DNA from: Prostheceraeus crozeri
Taxonomy: Eukaryota > Platyhelminthes > Polycladida > Euryleptidae
Length of the DNA stretch: 64,000 nt
NCBI GenBank assembly: GCA_907163375.1
Contig: CAJQUW010007920.1
Location: 1 to 64,000, forward strand
Direction: 5' to 3'
A model generated the notes under the pieces. It was not told the origin of the DNA and did no database searches. It worked only from the letters and a program-made list of their open reading frames with translations. The position numbers and the translations under genes were made by a program. Each line of letters begins with the position of its first letter. Within the stretch, counting starts at the first letter, position 1. Below are positions 1 through 11,000 of this stretch, piece after piece.

Positions 1-372
1 TATTTTATAATATTTTAAAAAAAAAGATAATTTAATAGTGATATAGTAATTCTTATGTAAAGGTTAATTTGAGTGGTATATAGGTTGATTTATTGATTGT
101 TTTATTTGGTAAGGAGTATGAGGAAGAGTTAGGGGTGATAATATATGGATATTTATTATATTGGAGTTGTGATGCGAGGAGGGTTTGAGGATATAATTGT
201 GAGTAAAATGGGTATGGTAAGGGTTTTAATAAATTGAAATGATAAGTTAGGGTTTGGGTTTAGGTGGTGGTAAGAAGTTTAATGGTTTATGATGTAATAG
301 ATAATAACTGGCCGGGATGTAGTATGAGTGTTATGATGTAAAATATTTTGATAGTATTAAGGGGCTAGAAGG
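1..372. other. C-depleted, G/T/A-rich stretch
   Basis: The first 300 bases contain only two C residues (near 52 and 175), while G is common at roughly a quarter of bases. Composition returns to normal between about 310 and 380. No gene, repeat unit or conserved motif is visible. The one-strand loss of C looks like wholesale C-to-T change, either biological or technical. Nothing here supports a coding region. Confidence 0.6.
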
Positions 373-1534
373 TTTAAAATGATTCACGGATATATAAGAC
401 AAAAACGAGTAATGTCAATGAGAACTGATTGCAGTTTTGGATTGTGGGAGACAATGGAAGGGATGATTGATGTCTCGTAAGTCCTGCATAAGGAATGATC
501 GCGAGTCAGATGTTACAAGTAATTATGAAACATAGACAAGACAAAAACATTATTATATGCAATACAGCAGCACGTCAACTGAGCGAGCCAATTGGAATAA
601 CGCATTCTTTAGGCAACCGAGAAAAATCAATAAGCACAGTGTGTCACCCTAGTGATGGATAACTGACGCTGACTGAATCGTAGTTTGCATACCAGAAACG
701 ATCTTTATTTCACGTTGACTTCGCGGACTAGACTGACCTGTCCCGCCGCAGACCGGGGCTAAGAAACACAGCCGTAGAATTATCAGTAAAAAGTCGATAT
801 CAACCTGTTTGAATTTACTCTGATGAGATGATCACTCGAATTTGCAAGGATGATAATCTGGTCTGCAGAAGCTCACTGAGGCATGATTCCCTCAGAGACC
901 TAATTTTGTAAGACCAATTCAATTAGCAACTCCTAGTTTTCAATTGCTGTTTACAATCAGCATCTTATACCGCTTGCAGATGGGTATAAGGTCAATCGCC
1001 CTGACCGTTTAACTCATCATCTCAGATTTTGTTCATATTTGGTTTATAGTCAGGCTCGGTCTCATAAGAAGAAATCCACATGTGTTTGCTTCGATTCGCC
1101 GCAGTTCGTGAGTTACAGGACCTCATATTTGCCTCATATTTCCCTTGCAACGACTTAAATGCGTCTACATTTGTTTCTTATGAAGCCAGCCTCCCCATGC
1201 TTTGTACACATGTTGTTGATGATGTGCTTTAGTACCCCACACAATTAATCTAACATTTGCGCTGTTTATGACATAGATATCGACGCTGAAAGTTGGCGAT
1301 TTTTCATGCTTTGTACACATTCATGCTTTGTACACAGAAAATTGAAATGATCCAATGAGGGAAATGCAAGCCCTCCCCGGTCCCTCAGTGCTGACGATCG
1401 GTGCTGAAATTGTTGTGAGGACTGATTGATAGACTTGATGATAGAGCAAACTATTTATAAAATGAAACTCCCAGTCAAAGGGTGATACTTTAAGGTGATG
1501 CTTCAGTCTCATTCTCATCGTGGAATATTTTCAG
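373..1534 (+). other. Intron or flank upstream of the first visible CBL exon
   Basis: No coding region was recognised. A 15-base word, catgctttgtacaca, occurs three times (about 1196, 1305 and 1322); the last two copies form a 17-bp tandem duplication. The segment ends in a splice acceptor, ttttcag at 1528-1534, directly before the CBL exon. The N-terminal CBL exon, upstream of the 4H domain in relatives, is not identifiable here and probably lies outside the window. Confidence 0.5.
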
Positions 1535-1827
1535 GTGGTGAAAAGCCTTCAAAATTCCCGAATGAACATGTCCAGATCTCCCCCATGTATGATCGACACG
1601 TTGCCCGACATCTATCTCAAACTCAAAGAAATCAACACGTACTACGAATTTCCTGATCGTAAACCTCTTCTCGACCAGAACGACTTTTTCTACATCACTG
1701 TGAATAACATCTTCGACAAATGCAAGCGAGTGAACCAATTATTCAAAATGAACAAGGAAGATGTTTATTGTGAGAATTCTGAAAGTCGAAAACAACTCGT
1801 CAATTTGACAATTGTCATCTCTTATAT
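1535..1827 (+). CDS. CBL: CBL E3 ubiquitin ligase, exon encoding most of the 4H domain
   Basis: CBL proteins bind phosphotyrosine on activated receptor and non-receptor tyrosine kinases through an N-terminal 4H/EF-hand/SH2 module, and ubiquitinate them through a RING finger, acting at the plasma membrane and endosomes. This exon translates in phase 0 from VVKSLQNSRMNMSRSPP to NSESRKQLVNLTIVISY. It aligns without large gaps to about residues 66-161 of human c-Cbl as I recall it (VVRLCQNP, KNSPP, LLPDTY, EENSQPRRNLTKLSLIFSH). Shared features are the SPP turn, LPDxY, the ENSxxRxxLxxLxxxxSx helix and overall spacing. The acceptor is CAG at 1532-1534 and the donor is GTAAGT at 1828-1833; the exon ends after two bases of a codon. 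An upstream in-frame GTG is not the start, since it lies before the acceptor. It could be a CBL paralogue rather than the single orthologue. Confidence 0.9.
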
Positions 1828-2120
1828 GTAAGTACACGAACACAGGGGAATTTGTCACTGCATACATTTGGTTGGTTGATTTAAAGTCAAAATTCAAAAC
1901 GTTTTACTTTTTGTATTTCCAAATTGGACAACGTTGCAAGTTTACAAGGTTTACAAATGTTCAGATGATTTGTCTGTCTGGAAAAATTAATGCATAAATT
2001 ATCGCATAAATTTGGTTGGTTGATCAGTAGATTGGAAAAGGGGATAGCAGAGGGGGGAGGGGCCTTCGCGGTACTATCTGTCCATGTTGAGAAGTGGGGG
2101 ATTGGACGAGTCCACGCGGA

Positions 2121-2266
2121 CACTTAGAGGGAAAATGTTAAAACTGCTGAAAACATTCTTTGTTCGTGGCAATTCGTAAATAACTTTGAAAAACACTTAG
2201 AGGGAAAATGTTAAAACTGCTGAAAACATTCTTTGTTCGTGGCAATTCGTAAATAACTTTGAAAAA
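2121..2266. repeat. 73-bp exact tandem duplication
   Basis: Two head-to-tail identical copies, 2121-2193 and 2194-2266, each beginning cacttagagggaaaatg. No coding content is recognised. Identity implies a recent event, or an assembly stutter. The flanks 1828-2120 and 2267-2559 hold nothing I recognise. Confidence 0.9.
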
Positions 2267-2559
2267 TGAAAAATTCATAAAATTCTTTTAATTTTGCCCG
2301 CACCTCGTCCGTTCTTGAGAGACAATACAACGGAACTGGAGAGTGACAGGAACACATCTCATGACAACATTGATATGGCAATGTTGCGACGACTTCATGT
2401 GACGCCCATCATAGAGATCCAACACGCTATCTGTACAATCACTACATGGATTTTTTATGCTCAGATTGGTTTATCGGTAGCTGAGTTGATTGAAGTGTCT
2501 CCAATGCAGGGAAATTAAAATTTGTCTTTGTTGCAAATGACAAATGGAAAATGTTCCTT

Positions 2560-2794
2560 TTTATTTACCGGCGCTGTGGCCTTGTGGTAGAGTGTTCGCT
2601 CTGCGTCCGGGAGACCTTGATTCAAATCTTGGTCGGGTCAAACCTAAGACTTTTAAAATAGGCACACTCCGCATTCTTGCTAAACACTCAGCACGAAAAG
2701 AATGAGAGTGGGACAAATAACAACTCGGCCACATGGAAGAAAGGCTCCGTGCCTAATGTGCTTCCGAGTATGAACGTTCATTTATTTATTTACC
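2560..2794 (+). mobile_element. tRNA-derived SINE with 10-bp target duplication
   Basis: The body is about 2570-2784. The 5' head is tRNA-like: an A-box-like tggccttgtgg at 2577-2587 and a B-box-like gattcaaatc at 2619-2628, with the D-loop text gtggtagagtg between. A non-tRNA body follows, with a tail of catttattta repeats. The 10-mer tttatttacc occurs at 2560-2569 and again at 2785-2794, a good target-site duplication, although it overlaps the tail repeat. SINEs of this type are copied by a partner LINE. It inserted in the sense orientation of CBL and looks full length. Confidence 0.82.
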
Positions 2795-3546
2795 ACAAAA
2801 GAAGTTGTCCTGATGAAGATATCTGCAGTTTGTTCGCAGGTTCTCTCTTCCCTGAAGCTGTGATTACAGAGAAAGTTGACTTCCACAAGTTGAGGAAGAT
2901 GAGATTTGCAAGTCTTGTTTACATGGTCAGCAGGAGTGTCACATGATTCACTCTCTCAGCCTTGACACCGCCGTCGCATTGTCCACATCTGACAGTAGCA
3001 TTACATTGTAACTAAGTGATCTCGCTTGAAGGTCGTGTCTGTCTGGAGAGATCTTGTGTGTGTGATGAAGAATTTCAATTTCCGGCTACATCATCTCATC
3101 GGTGAACTTATTGAGTTTGATTATTCAAGTCCAAGTTGGCGGAACTTCATCAACTTGTCTCCTTTTACCTCAGAGAGGTTCTTGTTATCTCTAGCAGTAC
3201 TTTTGACTGCTAATCTTCGCGCTGGAGGCATTTACTGAGCTTATTAACGGCTGCGGAATTCATCATTGGGCCTTTCGTACAATATCAACCTGTGCTGACC
3301 TTGAACAAGAGTCGTCACCTTAAATGCGAGCTGAGATATGCATCAAATTTGAATCATCAAAACAATTCAGTTTTGAAAATTCATCAGCAGATGATAAAAA
3401 CAGTTTTACAGTTGTATTCAAGTGCTCGCGGTGAGATATAGTTGGAGACGATTGTAATTGAACGAAAAATCGAGATATTTGTGCTGAAAAATGATTTTAT
3501 CAAGGATATAGTGCCTACAATTGGAAGACAAAGGTCTGTCGTAGTT
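2795..3546. other. Intronic sequence, nothing recognised
   Basis: Several short open frames occur (for example on + ending near 2945 and 3238), but none resembles a known family and none has convincing splice borders. Confidence 0.4.
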
Positions 3547-3850
3547 CACTGAATATCTAAAGAGAATAATGACAGGTAATTAAGAATATAATTACATTAT
3601 GAATGCTGGTAGCGTTCTGTCAATAATAATGGGACAATATGCTGTCGACATCACTTGGAGATGACTACTGTCTTCACTCGCATTCCTTTTTAACCGTCAG
3701 CGTGGCCTAGTGAAGAAGGTGCGAGCTCGTCTCCACCGCGGAATTCGGTTCGATTCCTGGGTCAGGTGAGTGAGGTCGCGGAATCAAGGGTGTCGGTGTC
3801 TCGTGGCGACTTGATAGCTGTCATTCTCTTTAGATATTCAATAAATGGTT
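3547..3850 (+). mobile_element. tRNA-derived SINE with an inverted copy of its tail upstream
   Basis: A tRNA-like head lies on +: A-box-like tggcctagtga at 3703-3713 and a B box matching consensus, gttcgattc, at 3748-3756. The 3' part ends in ctctttagatattca (to 3840). The same tail sequence occurs in reverse complement at 3547-3575, apart from three extra bases. This is either a second, 5'-truncated copy in the opposite direction or a foldback derivative. The outer edges are approximate and no target duplication was found. Confidence 0.65.
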
Positions 3851-5050
3851 GTTGTCCAAAACCCATGAAGGATGATATCTTTGGCGATGCCTAGAAGCTG
3901 TGATTCTTATCAAAGAAAAGCAAGAAAACGTAGAAATCCGATTTTCTTGCTTGCTTAGATTCACAGAATAGTTTATGTTCTAAATCAGGCAAAATTCATT
4001 CTTGCCACATCTAATGATGCATGCAGAGTGTTGTGATAATACATTGTACAAAAGTATCATGAAATCTGTAATATCTGCTCATCTGAGATTATTTTTAGGT
4101 GCTTCTATTGTTTGGAGTGACTTTTTCAATGGAAGTATAAATTCAGGCGAAGTCTAAAATGTATACAACTTTGTGATAATGTGAACTTAGAGCTCCAATG
4201 CAAGTGAATATGAAACCATCACTTGGAAAGTACGGTGGGGAATGTAGGCCAACATCTCCATCTGATGCCAATATGTCAGTTCTTGCGCCGACTTGTGAAC
4301 GTTCTCACTAAGAATCAGATTCTCAACTTGAACTTGACTTAGAAAAGTGCGGAAGCCACACCAGTCTGCTTCGAAGAATTGATTTACTGTTCTATGGAAA
4401 GGCGCAGACGGCGTGGAGGAAGTTTGTTTCCCATAGTACATCAGAGGTGCCCAGGGGAGAAGTAACTTTGTGTGAAAAGCTAGTTGGTTTTGAGATGTGA
4501 AACAGGCCAAGGAGCTATCCAGTATCCCCAGCTCGGGCACAAGCCACTCAACATTGTGCACGTAGACGTCATCAAAAACGGCAACCTCAGCGCTGTGATG
4601 CTAGTCATTTGAGATCATGCATCTAGTATTGATATTGAAGTTCTCCTTGATAGTGAAAAGAATCTGATAATGGAATCTGCCTGCAGACCAGTGATACCTT
4701 GAATTATAGTTTGTGTCATTAGTCACAATGATGGATGTCATGCTGTCGCTTGCGTAAGATGTAATTAATGTCCACTGTGGAGTCAATTCGTCTTTGTGTG
4801 AATTCTTCAACCTGCAATCTCTAAAACGTTGCTCATAATCTCAAATCGATAGCTGATTTTCGTGGTGGACTGATGATTCGTCAGGCTATGACTTCAGCTC
4901 TCAAGGGTGTCGTCTCGCCCCGTTCCCGCTACTCGTTCGTCTGCACTCGTGCTATCGTTGTGAATCAACCGCTACTGTCATATTTTTTCAACGCAAGAAT
5001 ATTACGATGCTGCTCTGATTTCCACGCCAGCGATCAATGCATGAAAGAAA
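3851..5050. other. Intronic sequence with one unrecognised minus-strand frame
   Basis: A 124-codon frame lies on the minus strand at 4187-4561 and a 69-codon frame at 4601-4810, also minus. Neither matches a family I recognise, and length alone does not separate them from chance. The rest has no recognisable feature. The pyrimidine tract starts abruptly near 5052. Confidence 0.35.
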
Positions 5051-5051
5051 C

Positions 5052-8000
5052 TTCTTCTCTTCTTTTCTTCTTCTTCTCTTTTACTCTTCTTTCTCTTCTT
5101 CTCTTCTTCTTTTCTTCTCTATCTTCTTATCTTTCTCTCTTCTTTCTCTCCTCTCTTCTCTCTCTCTCTCTTTCTTCTCTTTTCTTCTATTCTCTTCTCT
5201 CTCTCTCTTCTTCTTCTCTCTCTATTCTTTCTTCCTTCTTCTCTCTTTCTCCTCTTCTCTCTTCTCTCTTCTCTCTCTTCTCTCTTCTTTCTCTTCTTCT
5301 CTTTCTCTTCTTCTCTACTTCTTCTCTTCTTCTCTCTTTCTTCTCTTCCTCTCTCTCTTTCTCTTCTCTTCTTCTCTTTCTTCTCTCTTCTTCCTCTTTC
5401 TTCTCTCTTCTTCTTCTCTTCTCTTCTTCTTCTCTCTCTCTCTCTTCTTTCTCTCTCTTCCTTCTCTTCTTCTCTTCTTCTTCTTCTTCTCTCTTCTCTT
5501 CTTTTCTTCTCTTCTTCTCTACTTCCTTTCTTCTTTCTCTTCTTTCTTCTTTCTCTTCTTCTTCTTCTTCTTCTCTTCTTTCTTCTTCTTCTTTCTTCTG
5601 CTTCTTCTTCTTTCTCTCTTCTTCTCTTTCTTCTCTTCTCTTCTCTTCTTCTTCTCTTCTCTTTCTTCTTCTTCTTTCTCTTTCTTCTCTCTTCTTTCTT
5701 CTTCTCTTTCTTCTCTTCTTCTTCTTCTTCTCTTCTTCTCTTCTTTCTTCTCTTCTCTTCTTCTTCTTTCTCTTCTCTTTCTTCTCTTTCTTCTTCTTCT
5801 TTCTTCTCTTCTTCTCTTTCTTCTCTTCTTCTCTTCTTCTTCTTCTTTCTCTCTTTCTTCTTCTTCTTTCTTCTTCTTTCTCTTTCTTCTCTCTTCTTTC
5901 TTTCTTTCTTCTCTCTTCTTCTTCTCTTCTTCTTCTTTCTTCTTCTCTTCTCTTTCTTCTTCTTCTCTTTCTCTTCTCTTCTTCTTCTCTCTTCTTCTTC
6001 TTTCTTCTTCTTCTCTTCTTCTTTCTTCTTCTCTTTTCTTCTTCTTTCTTCTTCTTTCTTCTTCTCTTCTTCTTCTCTTTCTTCTTCTTCTCTTCTCTTC
6101 TCTTCTTCTCTTCTTCTTTCTCTTCTTTCTCTTCTTCTCTTCTTCTTTCTCTTTCTCTTCTTTCTCTTCTTCTTTCTTTCTTCTCTTCTTTCTCTTCTTC
6201 TCTTCTTCTCTTCTTCTCTTTCTTCTTTCTTCTTCTCTTCTCTTCTCTTCTTCTCTTCTTTCTTCTTCTCTCTTCTTTTCTCTTCTTCTTCTTTCTTTCT
6301 TCTTCTTCTTCTCTTTCTCTTTCTTTCTCTTCTTCTTCTCTCTTCTTCTTCTCTTTCTTCTCTCTTTCTCTTTCTTCTTTCTTTCTTCTTTCTTCTTCTT
6401 CTTTCTTCTTCTCTTTCTTCTTCTTCTCTTCTTCTTCTTCTTCTTCTCTTTCTTCTCTTCTTTCTTCTTCTCTTCTTTCTCTTCTTCTTCTCTTCTTCTT
6501 TCTCTTCTTCTCTTCTCTTCTTCTCTCTTCTTCTCTTCTTCTCTTCTCTTCTCTTCTTTCTTCTCTTCTTCTCTTTCTTCTCTTCTCTTCTCTTTCTCTT
6601 TCTTCTCTTCTCTTCTCTTCTTCTCTTCTTCTTTCTCTCTCTTCTTCTTCTTCTCTTTCTTCTTCTCTTCTTCTTCTTTCTCTCTTTCTCTTTCTTCTTC
6701 TTTCTCTTCTCTTCTTCTTTCTTCTCTTTCTCTTCTTCTCTTCTTTCTCTTCTTCTCTCTTCTTCTTTCTCTTCTTCTCTTTCTTTCTCTTCTTCTTTCT
6801 CTCTTCTTCTTCTTCTCTTCTTTCTTCTCTCTTCTTCTCTTCTCTTCTCTCTTCTTTCTCTTCTTCTCTTCTTCTTCTTCTTTCTTCTTCTTCTCTCTTC
6901 TTCTCTTTCTCTTCTTCTCTCTTTCTCTTCTTCTCTCTTCTCTTCTTCTTCTTCTTTCTCTCTTTCTTCTCTTCTTCTCTTCTTCTTCTCTTTCTTCTCT
7001 TCTTCTTCTCTTTCTTTCTTCTTCTCTTCTTCTCTTCTTTCTTTCTCTTTCTTCTTCTCTTTCTCTTCTTCTTCTTTCTTCTTCTTTCTCTTTCTCTTCT
7101 TCTTCTTTCTCTTCTTCTTCTTCTTTCTTCTTCTTCTCTTCTTCTTTCTTCTTCTCTTTCTCTTCTTCTCTTCTTCTCTCTTTCTTTCTTCTTTCTTCTT
7201 CTCTTTCTTTCTTCTCTCTTCTTCTTTCTCTTTCTTCTTTCTTCTCTTCTTTCTTTCTCTTCTTCTTCTTTCTTCTTCTCTCTTTCTCTTCTTCTTCTCT
7301 TCTTTCTCTTCTTCTTTCTTTCTCTTCTTCTCTTCTCTTCTTCTTTCTTCTTCTTTCTTCTTCTTCTTCTTCTCTTTCTTCTCTTCTTCTTCTTTCTTCT
7401 TTCTTCTCTCTTCTTCTTCTTTCTTCTCTTCTCTTCTTTCTCTCTTCTTTCTTTCTTCTCTTTCTTCTCTTCTCTTCTTCTTTCTTCTTCTTCTCTTTTC
7501 TTCTCTTCTTCTCTTCTTCTTCTTCTCTCTTCTCTTCTTCTTTCTTTCTTCTTCTCTCTTCTTTCTTCTCTCTTTCTCTTCTTTCTTTCTCTTTCTTCTC
7601 TTCTCTTCTTCTTTCTTTCTCTTCTTCTTCTCTTCTTCTTCTCTTTTCTTCTCTTCTTCTCTTTCTCTTCTTCTTTCTTCTCTTTCTTCTTCTTTCTTCT
7701 TCTCTTTCTTCTTTCTTCTTCTCTTCTTCTCTTTCTTCTTCTTCTCTTCTTCTCTTTCTTTCTTCTCTTCTTCTTCTCTTCTTCTTCTCTTCTTTCTTCT
7801 TCTTCTCTTCTTTCTTCTCTTTCTTCTTTCTTCTCTTCTTTCTCTTCTTCTTCTCTTTCTCTTCTTCTTCTTTCTTCTTCTTCTTCTTCTTTCTCTTTCT
7901 TCTTCTTCTTCTCTTCTCTTTCTCTTCTCTTCTTCTTTCTCTTCTTCTTCTCTTCTCTTCTTTCTCTTTCTTCTTCTCTCTTTCTTCTTCTTTCTCTTCT

Positions 8001-11000
8001 TCTTCTCTTTCTCTTCTTTCTCTCTTCTTTCTCTTCTTCTTCTTTCTTTCTCTTTCTTCTCTTCTTTCTCTTTCTTCTTTCTTCTCTTCTCTTCTCTTCT
8101 TTCTCTTCTCTTCTTCTTTCTTTCTTCTTCTCTTCTTCTCTTTCTCTTCTTCTTCTTCTTCTTTCTTCTTCTCTTTCTTCTCTTCTTCTCTTTCTCTTTC
8201 TTCTTCTCTTCTCTTCTTCTTTCTTCTTCTTTCTCTTCTCTTTCTTCTCTTTCTTCTTCTTCTTTCTTCTCTTTCTCTTCTTCTTCTCTCTTCTTTCTTC
8301 TTCTTCTTTCTCTTCTCTCTTCTCTTCTTCTTCTCTTCTTCTCTTTCTTTCTTCTCTTTCTTCTCTTCTTTCTCTTCTTTCTTTCTTCTTTCTTCTCTTT
8401 CTTCTCTTCTTCTTTCTTTCTTCTTCTTTCTCTTCTCTTCTCTTTCTTCTCTCTTTCTTCTCTCTTCTCTTCTTCTTTCTCTTCTTTCTTCTTTCTTCTT
8501 CTTCTCTTTCTTCTCTTCTCTTTCTTCTCTTCTCTTTCTTCTTCTCTTTCTCTTTCTTCTTTCTTCTTCTTCTTTCTCTCTTTCTCTTTCTTTCTTCTTT
8601 CTCTTCTCTTCTTCTTTCTTCTTCTTTCTCTTCTTCTCTTTCTCTTCTCTTTCTTCTCTCTTTCTTCTTCTCTTTCTTCTTCTTCTTTCTCTTTCTTTCT
8701 TCTTTTCTCTTCTTTCTCTTCTTTCTTTTCTTCTTCTTCTCTTTCTTCTTCTTTCTTCTCTTTCTTCTCTTCTCTTCTTCTTCTCTTTCTTCTTCTTTCT
8801 TCTTCTTCTTCTCTTTCTTCTTTCTTCTTCTTCTTTCTCTTCTTTCTTTCTCTTCTTCTTCTCTTCTCTCTTCTTCTCTTCTTTTCTCTTCTTCTTCTCT
8901 TTCTTCTCTCTTCTTTTCTTCTCTTTCTCTTCTTTCTTCTTCTTCTTTCTCTTCTTCTTCTCTTCTTCTTCTTTCTCTTCTTCTTCTCTCTTCTTCTTTC
9001 TCTTCTTTCTTCTTCTCTTCTTTTCTTTCTCTCTTTCTCTTCTTCTTTCTTCTCTTTCTCTTTCTTCTCTTCTTTCTTCTTCTCTTTCTCTTCTCTTTCT
9101 TCTTCTTCTTCTCTTTCTTCTCTTCTCTTTCTTCTTTCTTCTCTTCTTCTCTTCTCTTCTTTCTTCTTCTTTCTCTTTCTTCTTCTCTTTCTTTCTCTTC
9201 TTCTTCTTCTTTCTCTTCTTTTCTCTTCTCTTCTTCTTCTCTTCTTCTTTCTCTCTTCTTTCTTCTTTCTCTTCTTCTCTTCTTTCTTCTTCTCTTTCTT
9301 TCTCTTCTTCTTTCTTTCTTCTTCTTCTCTCTTCTTCTCTTTCTTCTTCTTTCTCTTCTCTCTTTCTCTCTTCTCTTTCTCTTTCTTCTTTTCTTCTCTT
9401 TCTTCTTTCTTCTCTCTTTCTTCTTCTTCTTTCTTCTTTCTTCTTCTTCTCTCTTCTCTTTTCTCTTCTTTCTTCTTTCTTCTTCTTCTTCTTTCTTCTT
9501 CTTCTCTTTCTTCTCTCTTTTCTTTCTCTTCTTTCTTCTTTCTCTCTTTCTTCTTCTCTTCTTCTTTCTCTTTCTTTCTTCTTTCTTCTTCTTTCTCTTT
9601 CTTCTCTTTTCTCTTTCTTTCTTCTCTCTTCTTCTTTCTTCTCTTCTTCTTTCTTCTCTTCTTCTTCTTTCTTTCTTCTTCTCTTCTTTCTTCTTTCTTT
9701 CTTCTTCTTCTCTTCTCTTCTTTCTTCTTCTTCTTCTTTCTTCTTCTCTTCTTCTTCTTTCTTCTTTCTCTTCTTCTTTCTCTTCTTTCTTCTTTCTTCT
9801 CTCTTCTCTTTCTCTTCTTTCTTCTCTTCTTCTTCTTCTTCTTCTTCTCTTTCTCTTCTCTTCTTCTCTTCTCTCTTCTCTCTTCTTCTTTCTCTTCTTC
9901 TTCTTCTTTCTCTTCTCTTCTTCTTCTTCTCTTCTTCTTCTTTCTCTTCTTTCTTCTTCTTCTTCTCTTTCTCTTTCTCTTCTCTTCTTCTTTCTCTTTC
10001 TTCTCTTCTCTTCTTTCTTCTCTTCTCTCTTCTTCTTCTCTCTTCTTTCTCTTCTCTTCTTCTCTTCTCTTCTTCTCTTCTTCTCTTCTTCTCTCTTTCT
10101 TCTCTTCTTCTCTTTCTTCTTTCTCTTCTTTCTTCTCTTCTTCTCTCTTTCTTCTTCTCTTCTTCTCTTCTTTCTCTTCTTCTTCTTCTTCTTCTCTCTC
10201 TTCTTCTCTTCTTCTCTTCTTCTCTTCTTTCTTCTCTCTTCTCTTTCTTCTTCTTTCTTCTCTCTTCTTCTCTTCTCTTTCTTTCTTCTTCTTCTTTCTT
10301 CTTCTCTTCTTTCTTCTTCTTCTTCTCTTTCTTTCTCTTCTTCTCTTCTTCTTCTCTTTCTTCTCTTTCTTCTTCTTCTTTCTCTCTTCTTCTTCTCTTC
10401 TTTTCTTCTCTTTCTTCTCTTTCTCTTTCTTCTTCTCTTCTTCTTCTCTTCTTCTCTTTCTTCTTCTTCTTCTTCCGTCTTCTTCTTCTTCTCTTTCTTC
10501 TCTTTCTCTTCTCTTCTTTCTTCTTCTTCTCTCTTTCTTCTTTCTTCTTCTTCTTCTCTTCTTTCTTCTTCTCTTTCTTCTTCTTCTTCTCTTTCTTCTT
10601 CTTCTTCTCTTCTTTCCTCTTCTTCTTCTTCTTCTTCTTCTGCTGCTGCTTCTTCTCTTCTTTTCTTCTTCTTTCTTTCTCTTCTTCTTTCTCTTCTCTT
10701 CTTTCTTCTCTTCTTCTTCTCTTCTTTCTCTTCTTCTTCTCTTCTTCTCTTTCTTCTCTTCTTCTCTTCTTCTTCTCTTCTTTCTTCTCTCTTTCTTCTC
10801 TCTTTCTTTCTCTTCTTCTTCTCTTCTCTTCTTTCTTCTTCTTCTTTCTCTTCTTCTTCTCTTCTTCTTCTCTTCTTCTCTTCTTTCTTCTCTTCTCTCT
10901 TCTCTTCTTCTTTCTTCTTCTCTTTCTTCTTCTTTCTTCTTTCTCTTCTTCTCTTCTTTCTTCTCTTTCTTCTCTCTCTTTCTTCTCTTTCTTCTCTCTT

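Noticed and set aside
2813-2837. Second hammerhead-like motif (ctgatgaagatatct)
   Set aside because: CTGATGA and a self-complementary stem are present, but the required GAAA after stem II is absent (gcag instead).
2677-2946. 89-codon frame starting inside a SINE
   Set aside because: Its first third is SINE sequence and the rest matches nothing known.
4187-4561. 124-codon minus-strand frame
   Set aside because: No family resemblance, no splice context and no neighbouring coding sequence. It is kept only as a note in the intron entry.
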